This document shows, one piece after another, positions 47,684-58,255 of a DNA stretch of 64,000 nt. The notes beneath the pieces were generated by a model. That model was not told the origin of the DNA. It searched no databases and was given only the letters and a program-made list of their open reading frames with translations. Position 1 is the stretch's first letter. Each line of letters starts with the position of its first letter. The position numbers and the translations under genes were made by a program. Source of the stretch: Chrysoperla carnea (lineage: Eukaryota > Arthropoda > Insecta > Neuroptera > Chrysopidae); NCBI RefSeq assembly GCF_905475395.1, contig NC_058338.1:46907935-46971934 (forward strand), written 5' to 3'.

Positions 47684-48880
47684 TTATTGAGTTAAGTAAC
47701 ATTTCTGACTACAAAATACACCTTCAATAGTCGGTAACCGCGAATCATTTACAATTGATTTAGCACGAATATATCTTTTATAGAAACTTATAATTCGTCG
47801 ATACCTTTTTGAAAAAACTACTTTGCCACAGTAACAATACATAGCTTTTAATAAATATTGCTGTAACGTATATGGTATCATTTCTTCTGGGTATTTTAAA
47901 CGATTATAAAGTACACAACTTGCGGATAAATCTAAAAGAGTTAAAGTTTGCGAATCGGGTGATAATTCCTCATTTTGCACATAGCAATTATCAGAAACAT
48001 CGAGTGAATCAAAATATATAAAATATAATCCGATTGGTAAATATTTTAACAAATTATGTGATAAATTTAATATTCTTAATGAACGCATTGAGCATATGGA
48101 ATTCGGTAAAACTGAAATTTTATTTGAAGATATATTTAAGTTAACTAATTTCTCAAAAAAATTTATGTTAATTGGACAAAATCGTAAATGATTTGATGAT
48201 AAATCTAATTCCATTAAAGTTTTACCAACTTTTTTCCCAATCCACCTCCAATCTCGACATGATCCAAATTGATTGTTTGATAAATTTAAAACTGTTAAAT
48301 TTGGTAACTGGTTAAATGCTTCAGGAAGTGTACTTATTAAATTATTGCTTAAGTCTAAAGTATGTAAACGTTGTAAATTTAAAATTCCTTTATCGAATGA
48401 CATACGTTTTAGATCATTAATACGTAAACATGTTACCGTTCGTGGAAACCCATGTATTGGATAATCCGAGCGCTTCGTTATCACTAATTTTGTTGTAGGT
48501 GCTATTTCTTTTTTCTTCACTGTTACTCCCATATTCGAAACAATTTCCTTAATTGGAGCTGTGCCATTGGTTAAACTCAATTTAATTGTTGATAGAAAAT
48601 GTTTTAATTCTAACGGTTCCGCTTGAATTAATATATCGTCCGGTGGTTTGATAAATCGAATCGTTGACTTGCCTTCATTCACAAATTTTGTAAATATTTG
48701 TGTTATATTTTGTCGAATGTCGTATTTTTTTCCATGTTTATTCATTGGATTAAATAGATATAAACATAATACATCGGTGTTTGGATATTTTGAAATTGCC
48801 AGAACTGATTTTGTTTTTTTAGTCTTGTTTTTATCAGAAACATTTCGATTAATTATTTCAATTGTACAATTTAATTTCAT
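47684..48880 (-). CDS. LRR1: LRR1 (leucine-rich repeat protein 1), substrate receptor of cullin-2 ubiquitin ligase
   Basis: One uninterrupted frame of 398 residues, close to the ~414 of vertebrate LRR1 (also called PPIL5). The N-terminal domain (about 1-140) starts MKLNCTIEII and includes YDIRQNITQIFTKFVNEGKS and TIRFIKPP, typical of LRR1. About six leucine-rich repeats follow (roughly 165-320) with LHTLDLSNNLISTLP, LTVLNLSNNQFG, LMELDLSSNHLRFCP, LVNLNISSNKISVLP and LRILNLSHNLLKYLP. The C-terminus carries CYCGKVVF and FCSQKCYL, the paired Cys motifs of the family, probably zinc binding. In animals CUL2-LRR1 ubiquitinates the MCM7 subunit of the terminated CMG helicase so that it is unloaded from chromatin; this role is by homology. 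The start is the first Met and matches the family start. The gene converges on PPP1R21. A minus-strand AATAAA lies at 47565-47560. Confidence 0.9.
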   Translation of the reverse strand: MKLNCTIEIINRNVSDKNKTKKTKSVLAISKYPNTDVLCLYLFNPMNKHGKKYDIRQNITQIFTKFVNEGKSTIRFIKPPDDILIQAEPLELKHFLSTIKLSLTNGTAPIKEIVSNMGVTVKKKEIAPTTKLVITKRSDYPIHGFPRTVTCLRINDLKRMSFDKGILNLQRLHTLDLSNNLISTLPEAFNQLPNLTVLNLSNNQFGSCRDWRWIGKKVGKTLMELDLSSNHLRFCPININFFEKLVNLNISSNKISVLPNSICSMRSLRILNLSHNLLKYLPIGLYFIYFDSLDVSDNCYVQNEELSPDSQTLTLLDLSASCVLYNRLKYPEEMIPYTLQQYLLKAMYCYCGKVVFSKRYRRIISFYKRYIRAKSIVNDSRLPTIEGVFCSQKCYLTQ

Positions 48881-51800
48881 ATCTCGGTATGTTTTTCGTT
48901 ATGAATACAGAATTGGGCGCCAATTTTTTGTTATGACAATTTGACATTCATTCAGGAGTGCAAACATACAGAAAATCAATATTCTTTTAGTTTTAGATAT
49001 GGAGGGTAGTTTATTTAGAGATAGCAAATAGTAGGCCAGTAGGGCAAATAGTCGCACATATAGGGCTTATATGTATTAAAAAACTCGACTACATAAAAAG
49101 TCGTGAAATTTAAGTTTATAAAAAATTAAAAAACTTTTTGTAAATTACAATTTTTAAAACTGGAATAATCATTTCTTGATTCTTCGAAAAGTCTGTGAAT
49201 GTAAATCCGATATATTCATTCAAAGATGGATGGATTAGAATCAGAAAACAAATCCCAAAACTCGAATTATATGAGAACTAATAATTTTAGGAACATTTAT
49301 CTTAAGTGAGCAACCAACAAAAAGATGAGCTCGTATTAATTCAACCTGTGTTAACTCGACTTAGCCTATAGGCTGCATTTGATGCATTTGAAAAACGACA
49401 TTCGTATAAATTCAAATAAATTGAAAAATTTTAATCTTTCAGATCTTATAATTGAGGGGTGAAGGTTGGCTTGGAAGAATGTTTTCTTCTATGAATTATT
49501 TTTTGAAACGATACGTGAAAATGACAGACTACATCAAAAACATCAAACATTAGAGCTGTGAATTCCGGAAGCCAACCTTCGATGTATTATTGTTGATATA
49601 TGCTTCCATAGCTGCTCGACAAATGTCGAAAGTTCGACTTCCAAATAACATTTCTTTTTATCACAGCGCGCGGATAGGTTCAAAATCATGTCTAAAAATA
49701 AACGTTGTTAATTATCTTTCCAGTAAAGCCAACACATTATTTATATGTGTTCAATTTTCTTTTAATTATGAATATTTCTTAGGATTGGGTTGAGTTAACT
49801 TGGGTTAATACTTAATTAATTCAAAGTATTCAAACCAATAAAACTCGATTTAAAATTATATTGATTAATTGTAAAAATCGAAAATGAATCCTTTATTTTA
49901 TATTTTTACTGAAAATACATACACTGGTGACTGGAAGTAACAAAGCATGAGCAGTATTGTTCCAGACTTCCGGATCATAGAGATAATATCATTCCTGATA
50001 GATAAAGGTCTTTGGTTCAAATCTTAATGCTATTATTGCATATTTTTGCCTTCATCACTCTATCAAAATAAAAAATTAAAATCCTGCAACATTTTAATGT
50101 TTTAGTAAAAATTAATTTTTAATCAAGTTCACACTAGTAAAAAGTAAATATTGTGACAGCTCATATATATCCGTGATATACGCAGTCATAAAGTTTGAAA
50201 AAAAAAATATACATATTATACATTACCTAATAATAAAATAACATTCAAGTAAATATGTTTAGATAAAATTCTTGTTTTGTTTTGGCTTCGAAAAAGTGAT
50301 ATTTCGGTTGATCTGGAACATTAAAATATTTTAAGCTCCACATGAAATATTTGAATGATGTAAGCAAATTTTGTTTTAAAATTTACTAGTATTTCTGATA
50401 ATCTTTTTAAACTTGTTCTGCAGGAAAGTGGTGATAGAAATTCCTTCAATCGATAACACGTAAGCGATCGATTTTTTAAATTATTGCGGATTTTCAAATT
50501 TTTTGAATATTCCAAATACTTTATTGAAAAAGTAACTACTTTAGAAGCAGTCAGAAAATACATTTTCTCAATATTTACTAGAAATATTTAATTCTGGATA
50601 CTTTCTTGATTAGAGAAATATATATTTCTGAATCAATAAATGTGTCAATGGTTAAAAATCAATATAACATAGGCTATTTTCTATTTTGTGATTTTTCGGG
50701 TAGATCTTTTTGAAATATTTGCTAAGCTGGAGTTTCGAAAACGTAGTTTTCCGACTTTCACCAAATTTATTACTACGTAAAGATGCTAATTTCAACTCTT
50801 TTTAACGTTTTTTTAAAGAATGCTCGGCGATTGATTTTAATGTGCATATATCCGGATTTATCCGTCCTGAAACTCCTTTTCACAATACTCCCATTCCCTT
50901 GACCTTATTTTAAAATTCAAATTTGTACCTATCTCATGTTATTAAAGAACTAGTGGACGGTTCGAGTAAATGTGCAAGGCTAAAAGGTTAAAAATTCGCA
51001 AATTAATGACTGTTGATCGTTTAGTATTATTCAGTTTGTACCAGGCAAGATGTGAATTTTTCAAAATTGTTGGTAGTTATTTTATTGATGAAATTTTGAA
51101 TATCATAAAAACTGTAAAAACTGATGAACAATTACTCGAGTAATTAAAGGAAGTGTATTTATTATATATTTGTTGAATTTATAAGATAAGTTTTTTGTCC
51201 CTCAAACTAGCGAATTGATATTAACAATTGATTCTTTCTTTAATCAGCAGTGAATCCAAATGGCTGGGGCGTGAATAGTGAATGAATAACAAATGAATGC
51301 TTATGGTTTAAATTCTAGACATGAAGCAAAGGTTGCTATTGGTACACCATGAAATAGATGGTTTAATGATTTGATTGAATGTAGAATTGAGGAGAATTGG
51401 CGAAGTCGCAGAAAGAATAGAAATTGGAAAGTTATAATTGAGAACAAGGCCCATCAAGAAAGTTGTAATGTAAGAGGATGGATAAATAAGTAAGTGGTGA
51501 TAGATAAATAAGTAAGTAGCGACAGATAAATAAGCAAAAAGCCAATAAACAAATGATGGATTTATATTATAAGTAGTAGCCCAAGAGCACTTAATAAAGA
51601 GCTAAATTTTGAATGGATAGAGATTATTTCTATTCTAAAGCGGATGCCCGCATAAAGACAACACACTAATAAAGGAAAAAAATAGGAATGTCCTTCGAAG
51701 CCCTTTTTTATTTAATGTATCATTAGTAGAATATTAATTAATTACACTAAAACCATTAAATGTAAAATTGAAACCTCATTATGAAAGTATAAGGCATGCG

Positions 51801-52797
51801 TTTCCGCGTCCCAAAGTGATAAAAAGCACGTAATACGTAGTTTATCACCTATGTACATCACGCATGTTGCCTGCTTCATTAAATTTCCAAATGCTAGAAG
51901 TTCTTTACTCGATCCAAATTTAGTATTGCGAGTTCGTGTATCATGAGAAGAGTTTTTATGCTAGCGTGAGACTTTCCGACTTTGCTAAAATATCCATTAG
52001 AGTCTATTATTTTTGGGGCTTCGATATTCAGCTCATTAGCCCCCCTCTCAAACAAAGACATAGAGAATGAACTGAATATTCCCTAATTAGCTGTATAGTA
52101 AATACGGGAAAAAAATGAGCGAGATAAACCAAATATACGGCCAGAAGTTGTCTCTTTCTAGAATTTCTACAGGCAAATAGAAAAGAGACAGATATTGACC
52201 GCACAGTCGCTTTGTCTCTTTCTTTATGCGGGTATTGGTCAATCCATTCTCTATATCTTTGATTTCAATAATAGTTTAACTGTTGTTATATTGGCTATCT
52301 CGTTTTTGCTACTTCGAATTTTATCATTCTACATTTACACAGACACATGCATAGATTATATACATAGATAGAATCGTTTCGTATTCATGAGCCAAAACCG
52401 TGAACATATAAACAAATATGTCGATCTATTATTAGTTATAAATAAAACCGTATAATATTTGTGTGGCGCTACTAATATCACAAAGAAGACGGACTTGTCT
52501 AAGAACATATAGGATAGGATAGCAAATAGCACATACTATAGCATAGAGTGTTAATATTGGTGGTGGCGCCCGTGTGTACTGTGTATATAGTAGTGGTGTT
52601 CCAATGCAGTATAAATCAGACCATTTCAATGGTGGCTGTCAAGTATATTATATTTATGTTGTAAAATAAAAAGTGTGAGCCGCATGTAGTTCATGTATAA
52701 ATAATTTTGGTGCTAAATCAATATATTATTTAATTGATTTGATTGTGTGTGTTAAAAATTAATTTTTAACAAACAAAATTCATTATAAGAAACACAA
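48881..52797. other. Region between divergent LRR1 and PKC genes
   Basis: 3.9 kb holding both promoters. No coding exon is supported. A short 22-bp tandem repeat lies at 51.48 kb. The last ~110 bases before the PKC start codon look like 5' untranslated sequence. A weak tRNA-like stretch near 49.95-50.02 kb (GGTTCAAATC) is too degenerate to call. Confidence 0.55.
51478..51536. repeat. 22-bp tandem repeat, about 2.7 copies
   Basis: The unit GATAGATAAATAAGTAAGTA with a short GC-containing tail repeats three times (GATAAATAAGTAAGTGGT, then GATAGATAAATAAGTAAGTA, then GACAGATAAATAAGC). It is a simple minisatellite in the LRR1-PKC intergenic region. Confidence 0.7.
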
Positions 52798-53136
52798 ATG
52801 TTTACTGGAACCGTGCGTGTAAAAATATGTGAAGCTTGTGGACTGAGGCCGACGGATTTTCAAACACGACATAATATGACATTTGGTAAACCTGATGTCA
52901 TTGATCCGTATGTATCAATTGATGTTGATGAAAATCATCTGGATCGTTCATCAACAAAACCAAAAACATTTGATCCGATATGGAATGAATGTTTTGTACA
53001 TGAAGTACAGAATGGTGTCACCCTTGGTTTGACTGTGTTTCATGATGCTGCAATACCACCAGATGATTTTGTTGCTAATTGTAGCATACCATTTGAGGAT
53101 TTATTAAATCGTGATAAAGATGCTGCCGATTTTTGG
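52798..53136 (+). CDS. Pkc98E: First coding exon of a novel-type protein kinase C (PKC-epsilon / Pkc98E-like), C2 domain only
   Basis: The exon encodes 113 residues starting MFTGTVRVKICEACGLRPTD and ends at a phase-0 donor (GTAATG at 53137). It continues with DPYVSIDVDENHLDRSSTK, WNECFVHEV, TVFHDAAIPPDDFVANC and FEDLL. This matches the N-terminal C2 domain of novel PKCs, closest to epsilon (vertebrate PKC-epsilon has FHDAPIGYDDFVANC at this place), and the exon ends at the equivalent Trp. Novel-type C2 domains bind partners or phospholipid without calcium. The C1 and kinase domains are not in the window, so about 10.9 kb or more of first intron follows. The gene is diacylglycerol-signalling by family knowledge. 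Confidence 0.9.
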
Positions 53137-54243
53137 GTAATGTTTTAAGCTTCATTTTTTATAAATACCTATTTTGATGGAAAATTGTGTTGCTTATATG
53201 TAACATATATATGTATATAGAATGCCTAACGCGTTTGCGTCTCGCATTGGGTGTAAATGAATGGTACTGACCGAGACAGCGTGTGATATAAGATGATCTC
53301 TCTCTGTTTTCCTCATATTATTCAATTGAATATCTCGAATTTATATATTGAATGTACCTATATTATATACATAATTTTCTTATTTTCATTATAGATATGA
53401 TAACACTAATAACCGTGTCTATGTGTCTGCTCGTCTGTCTGTTTATCGTTTGGTTTTGTTTGATGAACAATGTGAAAAACCTGTAAAAGATAATTTCTAT
53501 TTCGATCGTCGTTATCGAAACTTCTTCAATGACGAAAAACTTTCTTATTTTCACTATTATAGGTATAATTTTTTATTGATAATCATGTTTGCTTGTCTAC
53601 CGGTCTGTCTATTGTTCAATTGTAGGTATTTTTCAAAAAAAAAAAATTAAAATCCCAACTTAAAAGTTTTTTTTTCTTCCAAATATTCTTAATTAAAAAC
53701 TTTTACTATGAAGGGTGCTCCAATCAGAACCTTGAATTTTCGTTTATACAATGTCCCACAGTAAATTATTATATAATTGAGCATGTTTTAATTAACTCGA
53801 ACGTACTCTATGAACACCTAACGTTTCACTGATTTTATCGAACAGATTACGCAAAAAAATTTTTTAAATTTATTTGTTTGTATTATTAAAAATAATTCTT
53901 ATTTGTAAACAAATATTATTACATAAATTATATAATTTTTGTGCACACTCTCATAATATGTTGGATTCTTGAAATTTTGAAAATATTTTTTTTTTTAAAT
54001 TTGTGTCCCGCGTGATAATAAACTAGTAATTAGTAAACATAAAATATAATGGGATATTATAAATTTGTCTATCTTACTAATATTAAAATGATTAGATTGC
54101 GAGATAACTAATATTTCCACGAGGCAGCATTAAATAAGTCTCTACCCGCAGCGAATTACTCTACATTTGAAAATGACTGCAAATGCATAATAAAGTAAAA
54201 TTGTGAAAAATATCAAATATTAAAATATTTATTTGAATAAACG

Positions 54244-54345
54244 AATAGAAAGAAACAAAAAAATTACACAGAAGTCGGGATTCGAATTCGAGCCCTCTAG
54301 ATATCCGACTTAGTACGTAATCAATTCTATCACTTCTGTTCTATG
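54244..54345 (-). repeat. SINE-like fragment with tRNA-like B box
   Basis: The minus strand reads GATAGAATTGATTACGTACT, then AGGGCTCGAATTCGAATCCC followed by GACTTCTGTGTAA. The doubled TTCGAA gives a good polymerase III B box. The adjacent AATAGAAAGAAACAAAAAAA block is shared with 26263-26292. There is no full cloverleaf, so it is a tRNA-derived repeat, not a gene. Confidence 0.5.
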
Positions 54346-56492
54346 TGAGTGACACAAATTATTTGTAACGTCTTCGTGTCTATATTCTATTTGTATGTTT
54401 GTGTATACAGAACTCACTAACGTTTGACACTGTTATACAATGTGATGCAAATTACATATTTTTATTATTAAATTAAATTTTACATTTATTTCAAATTTTG
54501 GTGTAGGTACTTTTGTTAAAATTTTAAACTAATTTAAATTTAAACAAATGAAGATAATAATTAACACAGTTAGTTGCTTAAATATCCTGCATTTGCTTGA
54601 ATATCACTCTCATTGTTTGAAATTTTCAAAACTGTTAAATTACATAAAATACGTTCGTGTAGATAATAATATACCGAGCGTGTCATAATAAATGGTCAAT
54701 AATCTAGAGAATGATAAGGCACGCCAAAACAATTTTGAAACAAGAATGGAAAGGCTTTCCTCCAGGGTTACAGACGTTATAAATTTAGCATACCATGTCG
54801 AATTTGTATCAAGCCCGTTGTGTTTTGGAAAATTCTTTCGAAATTTTGTTTCTTATATGAAAATGCTGTTTTTGGTGTACCTTGTCAACCTCTAGAGTCT
54901 AGATGATATTGACAATTTATTCTAATACATTCGTTATCACGATAAGTCCAGTCAAACTTTCGACAAACATTAATTTTTAATCTTAAAACCTTAAACGTAA
55001 ATAAAATATCGTAAATATTAAATTCAGAGAAAGAAATGTTTAGTAAGTAAATTTTATTTTCTGTAACTTTGTCTATTATAAAATGTTTGATTCGACGAAG
55101 CCTTCTTTCGGTACACCGAACCCAAAAACTACAAAGGAACTTTCTTCTTAAAATTTTATCATTGTCATTATTCTGCTCTTCTAAATACGATTGTTTTGAG
55201 GCACCCTATATTAGTTATATCCCTTGTTATTTTAAAACTTTGCTGATAAATCTGTTAATATCGCTGATTTCTCTGAATTTCACGTTGGGCCCTTTTAGCC
55301 GTCTTAATTAATAGATAACTTGAAAAAATCCATAATTGTATATTGTGCAACAAGTTAAATTATTAATTTCGTTAAATTTTAAGTTTAAAAAGTGACAAAA
55401 AACAAGGTTTTAACATGGGACTAAATGCATAAATCGATATTTCTTAAAAATAATATCGATACTTTTACCAGTTATTTAAATTTTTAACAGAATATAAATA
55501 ATTATTTAAACTTTTTAACAGAATTTAAAAAAAATTAAATCTTTTATTAATTTAAAATTATTTACAATTTACATCTTGTTTCCCTATGAACGAACATGGC
55601 AAAACAGGTTGGTGAATGAACGTCCTTAAGTGAATTTTCACTCAAGACCAAACACTTTTTTAAATTGGGAATTTTGTATTAAATTTTTACATAATTTAGA
55701 TCTTGATATTAAAATTTTGAGTCATTATATTCACTAATTTTTGCGAGGAAAAAAACATGATCCTTTTATATAATCAAAAGTAAATACCCACTTAGATTTC
55801 ATTTATAATAGTCATATAGTTTCATTAAAATTTTCAAATTTTTATCACTATTACTTATTTACGGAATTTTTTCGAAAGGAAATAGTGGTTAACCAAGCGA
55901 TGTGGTCTGCTCTAATATTCAAATTTAGTTTACTAAAACAATCGTGATTAATCTTTCGTAGTAAATATCTAGATACTATCTGTCCTAGTAAAAAGAGAAT
56001 CTTCAGATAAAAGGTTGTACATTTTTGTATGATCCTTATCCGTATACTTTGAAATAAAAACCAAACGGTTTAAGATATCAAAATTATTATTTTTTTTTAT
56101 GTTTAAACAATTGCCTCATGAATTTTTTTAAAAATAATTTTATGTTAATAAACGCATCATACACGATCAAACGGTCTGTCTTTTCAAAAATACGATCCAA
56201 TTACACTTCTATTTTTGTGTTGAGCAGATCTATTATTTCATAAAAGAAATTGATGACTTTATTCATGGTAGAGAGCTTTAATTGGGCATGTTTCGGATTT
56301 TACTCCATATTCAACTGCAGCAAAAAATACAAGTGTTTAAATTTATTTATTCACATAACATTTTTGGTTTAAATGGCTTCGTGAACAAGCATAGTTGTTG
56401 CTTTAGGTTAGATTATTTTGGCTGCCCGAGAGATACACTTAGGCCATAGAGCCCATTAACTTGGCTTTATATAGAAAACTTTTTTATTATAA

Positions 56493-56857
56493 GGTTTACG
56501 AAAAAAAGTTATTCTTTATAAAAATCCCTGCTTTCGAAAATATTAACATTCAGCTATTTACTTTTGGCATCGAATTTACAGGGTGCACAAATTGAAAAAG
56601 TTCCATAGGAATGTCGTAAATCGTCGACGTGCTATAAATGTAATTGTTCTTTTACAAAATTCTTTAAATACATTCCTATATATCTCGGGAGTGATTTCTT
56701 GTACTAAAAGGTCTACATTTCTAAACGATCATTAACATTCCTATCGAATTTGTTCAATTTGTGGCACCCTGTACATTTGATGTCAAAAGTGAATAGCTGA
56801 ATGTTAATATTTTCGAAGACAGAGATTTTTATAAAGAATAACTTTTTTTCGTAAACC
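56493..56857. repeat. Inverted repeat (MITE-like), about 365 bp
   Basis: GTTTACGAAAAAAAGTTATT at the left pairs with AATAACTTTTTTTCGTAAAC at the right. The arms are about 140 bp and include GAAAATATTAACATTCAGCT with its complement, and CAGGGTGCACAAATTGAA with the TTCAATTTGTGGCACCCTG block. The loop is roughly 80 bp. No coding capacity. Confidence 0.85.
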
Positions 56858-56919
56858 ACGCTGTAGTGTTTTACCACCTTTTCCTTTGATAATTTCGTGC
56901 ATCAGCTCCTCAATTATAT

Positions 56920-57043
56920 ACCATGCACTACGTCAACCCATCACGACCAATAATCAACCCATCACGATCAGCTTCTCAATTATTTTGAAGGGCTGAGTAC
57001 TCCTCCTTAAACATATACTAGCTGGGTTGATGTAGTGCATGGT
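56920..57043. repeat. Hairpin with 21-bp arms
   Basis: ACCATGCACTACGTCAACCC (56920) pairs with GGGTTGATGTAGTGCATGGT (ending 57043). A third, direct copy of the arm (TGTACTACATCAACCCATCA) follows at about 57049, and CAACCCATCACGA occurs twice more between 56935 and 56968. It is a small composite of direct and inverted copies. Confidence 0.65.
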
Positions 57044-57069
57044 ATCATGTACTACATCAACCCATCACG

Positions 57070-57150
57070 GCCTTTAATTAACCAACCCGCTACCCTAGGT
57101 ATATCGCATACGGAATTGGTTACGCTTTAACCAATTGAGCTACTAGGAAT
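57070..57150 (-). repeat. tRNA-like segment (pseudo-tRNA or SINE head)
   Basis: On the minus strand, TCCTAGTAGCTCAATTGGTT followed by AAAGCGTAACC is an excellent A-box/D-arm match (TAGCTCAATTGG). Downstream, AGCGGGTTGGTTAATTAA sits where the B box should be but lacks GTTCRA. The anticodon arm does not form. I read it as a decayed tRNA or tRNA-derived SINE. Confidence 0.4.
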
Positions 57151-57225
57151 GGCTTGAAGTGTAAATGGGCTGTATTTTATACAAAAGAAAATAATCTTGT
57201 TTTTTAAATTTAAAATTAAAAAAAA

Positions 57226-57339
57226 ATCGTATTGATATTGATATATGTACCAGGAAAGATTGAAGAACGATTTTCCATTTAAATCGTATTTATATTGATA
57301 TATGTACCAGGAAATATTGAAGAACGATTTACATTTAAA
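57226..57339. repeat. Two tandem 57-bp units
   Basis: ATCGTATTGATATTGATATA starts at 57226 and ATCGTATTTATATTGATATA at 57283. Both continue through TGTACCAGGAAA and ATTGAAGAACGATTT. The period is 57 bp, with few mismatches. The 84-codon minus-strand frame across it (57127-57381) is a side effect of the period being a multiple of three. Confidence 0.8.
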
Positions 57340-57651
57340 TTCGCTCTCTCGATATTTACTAAAAAATTTTTTTCCCATCATTCCTGGTAAATAATATTTA
57401 CTTTTATATTATCTACTATCAATCCCAGCAGAATAAGTTATGTACATATAATATGTTCATGTCGGATTAAAATCATGTATTCCTAGAGCAAAAAAAAAAA
57501 AAAAATATTCAAAAACTTCCTGGTAGAATGTGTTTTTTAGGTGTCAAATATCATTTGTAAGCCATGAGTTAGTTGTGCAAATATTTCTATTTGTTAATAA
57601 ACAATAAATTGTTAATTAAATGAAACGATCCATGTAAAAGTTGACTTTAAA

Positions 57652-57798
57652 AATTAATGAATAGGTAACTTGTATTACGTATATGTTGTACATGCATAAG
57701 AGTTTTTGATTGTTTGACAAGGAGTCCGTCATAAAAAACACTAATCTTGTACGTATGTATAACATATACGTAATACAAGTTGCATATTTATTAATTTT
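57652..57798. repeat. Short inverted repeat, about 147 bp
   Basis: GTAACTTGTATTACGTATAT followed by GTTGTACATGCAT (left) pairs with ATGTATAACATATACGTAAT followed by ACAAGTTGCA (right). The outer AATTAATGAATA and TATTTATTAATT also pair. The loop is about 45 bases. Confidence 0.75.
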
Positions 57799-57947
57799 GT
57801 AAGGTATATTTTTTTTTATGCTCGGTGTATGTAGGGAGGGGTAGTTTTATAACACCCTAATAGCACTAATTTTTTTCTACTTCAACCCAGTTTAAATTGT
57901 GTATGTAAAAGAAACAAATTTGCATCTTATATGCTTCTACATTTTAA

Positions 57948-58255
57948 TTTATACTTGTTATACCCTGTAACGCTTAGAAATATTGATGATATGAGCAAAA
58001 TTTTGGTATAGGCGTTCATAAAATCATCCAATAAGTCATTTCCGTTTATTCATCCGTTCGCCTGTCCGTGAGCCCGATAACTCAAAAACGATATGAGATA
58101 TCAAGCTGAAAAATTAGATAGCCTGTTCAAGACGTAAAATGCGAATTTGAGTTCGTAAATGAGTAACATAGATCAATTGAGTCTTGGGTCCGTATGACAC
58201 ATCTTGTAAACCTTAAGATATAAAATAAAAGTTTAAATGTAGAAAATTTTCTCTT
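57948..58255 (+). repeat. Dispersed repeat family A, fourth copy
   Basis: Contains TTGTTATACCCTGTAACGCT, AGAAATATTGATGATATGAG, AAAATTTTGGTATAGGCGTT, a CCGTTCGCCTGTCCGTGAG block, ATATGAGATATCAAGCTGAA, GAGTTCGTAAATGAGTAACA and GAGTCTTGGGTCCGTATGAC. These are the reverse complements of the 29.4 kb copy in matching order, with moderate divergence. Confidence 0.72.

Noticed and set aside
49940-50020. Possible tRNA-like segment with GGTTCAAATC
   Set aside because: A single B-box-like string without an A box at the right distance or a cloverleaf is expected by chance in this much sequence.
52432-52629. 65-codon minus-strand frame upstream of PKC
   Set aside because: No domain or homology recognised; it lies in the probable PKC promoter and upstream region.
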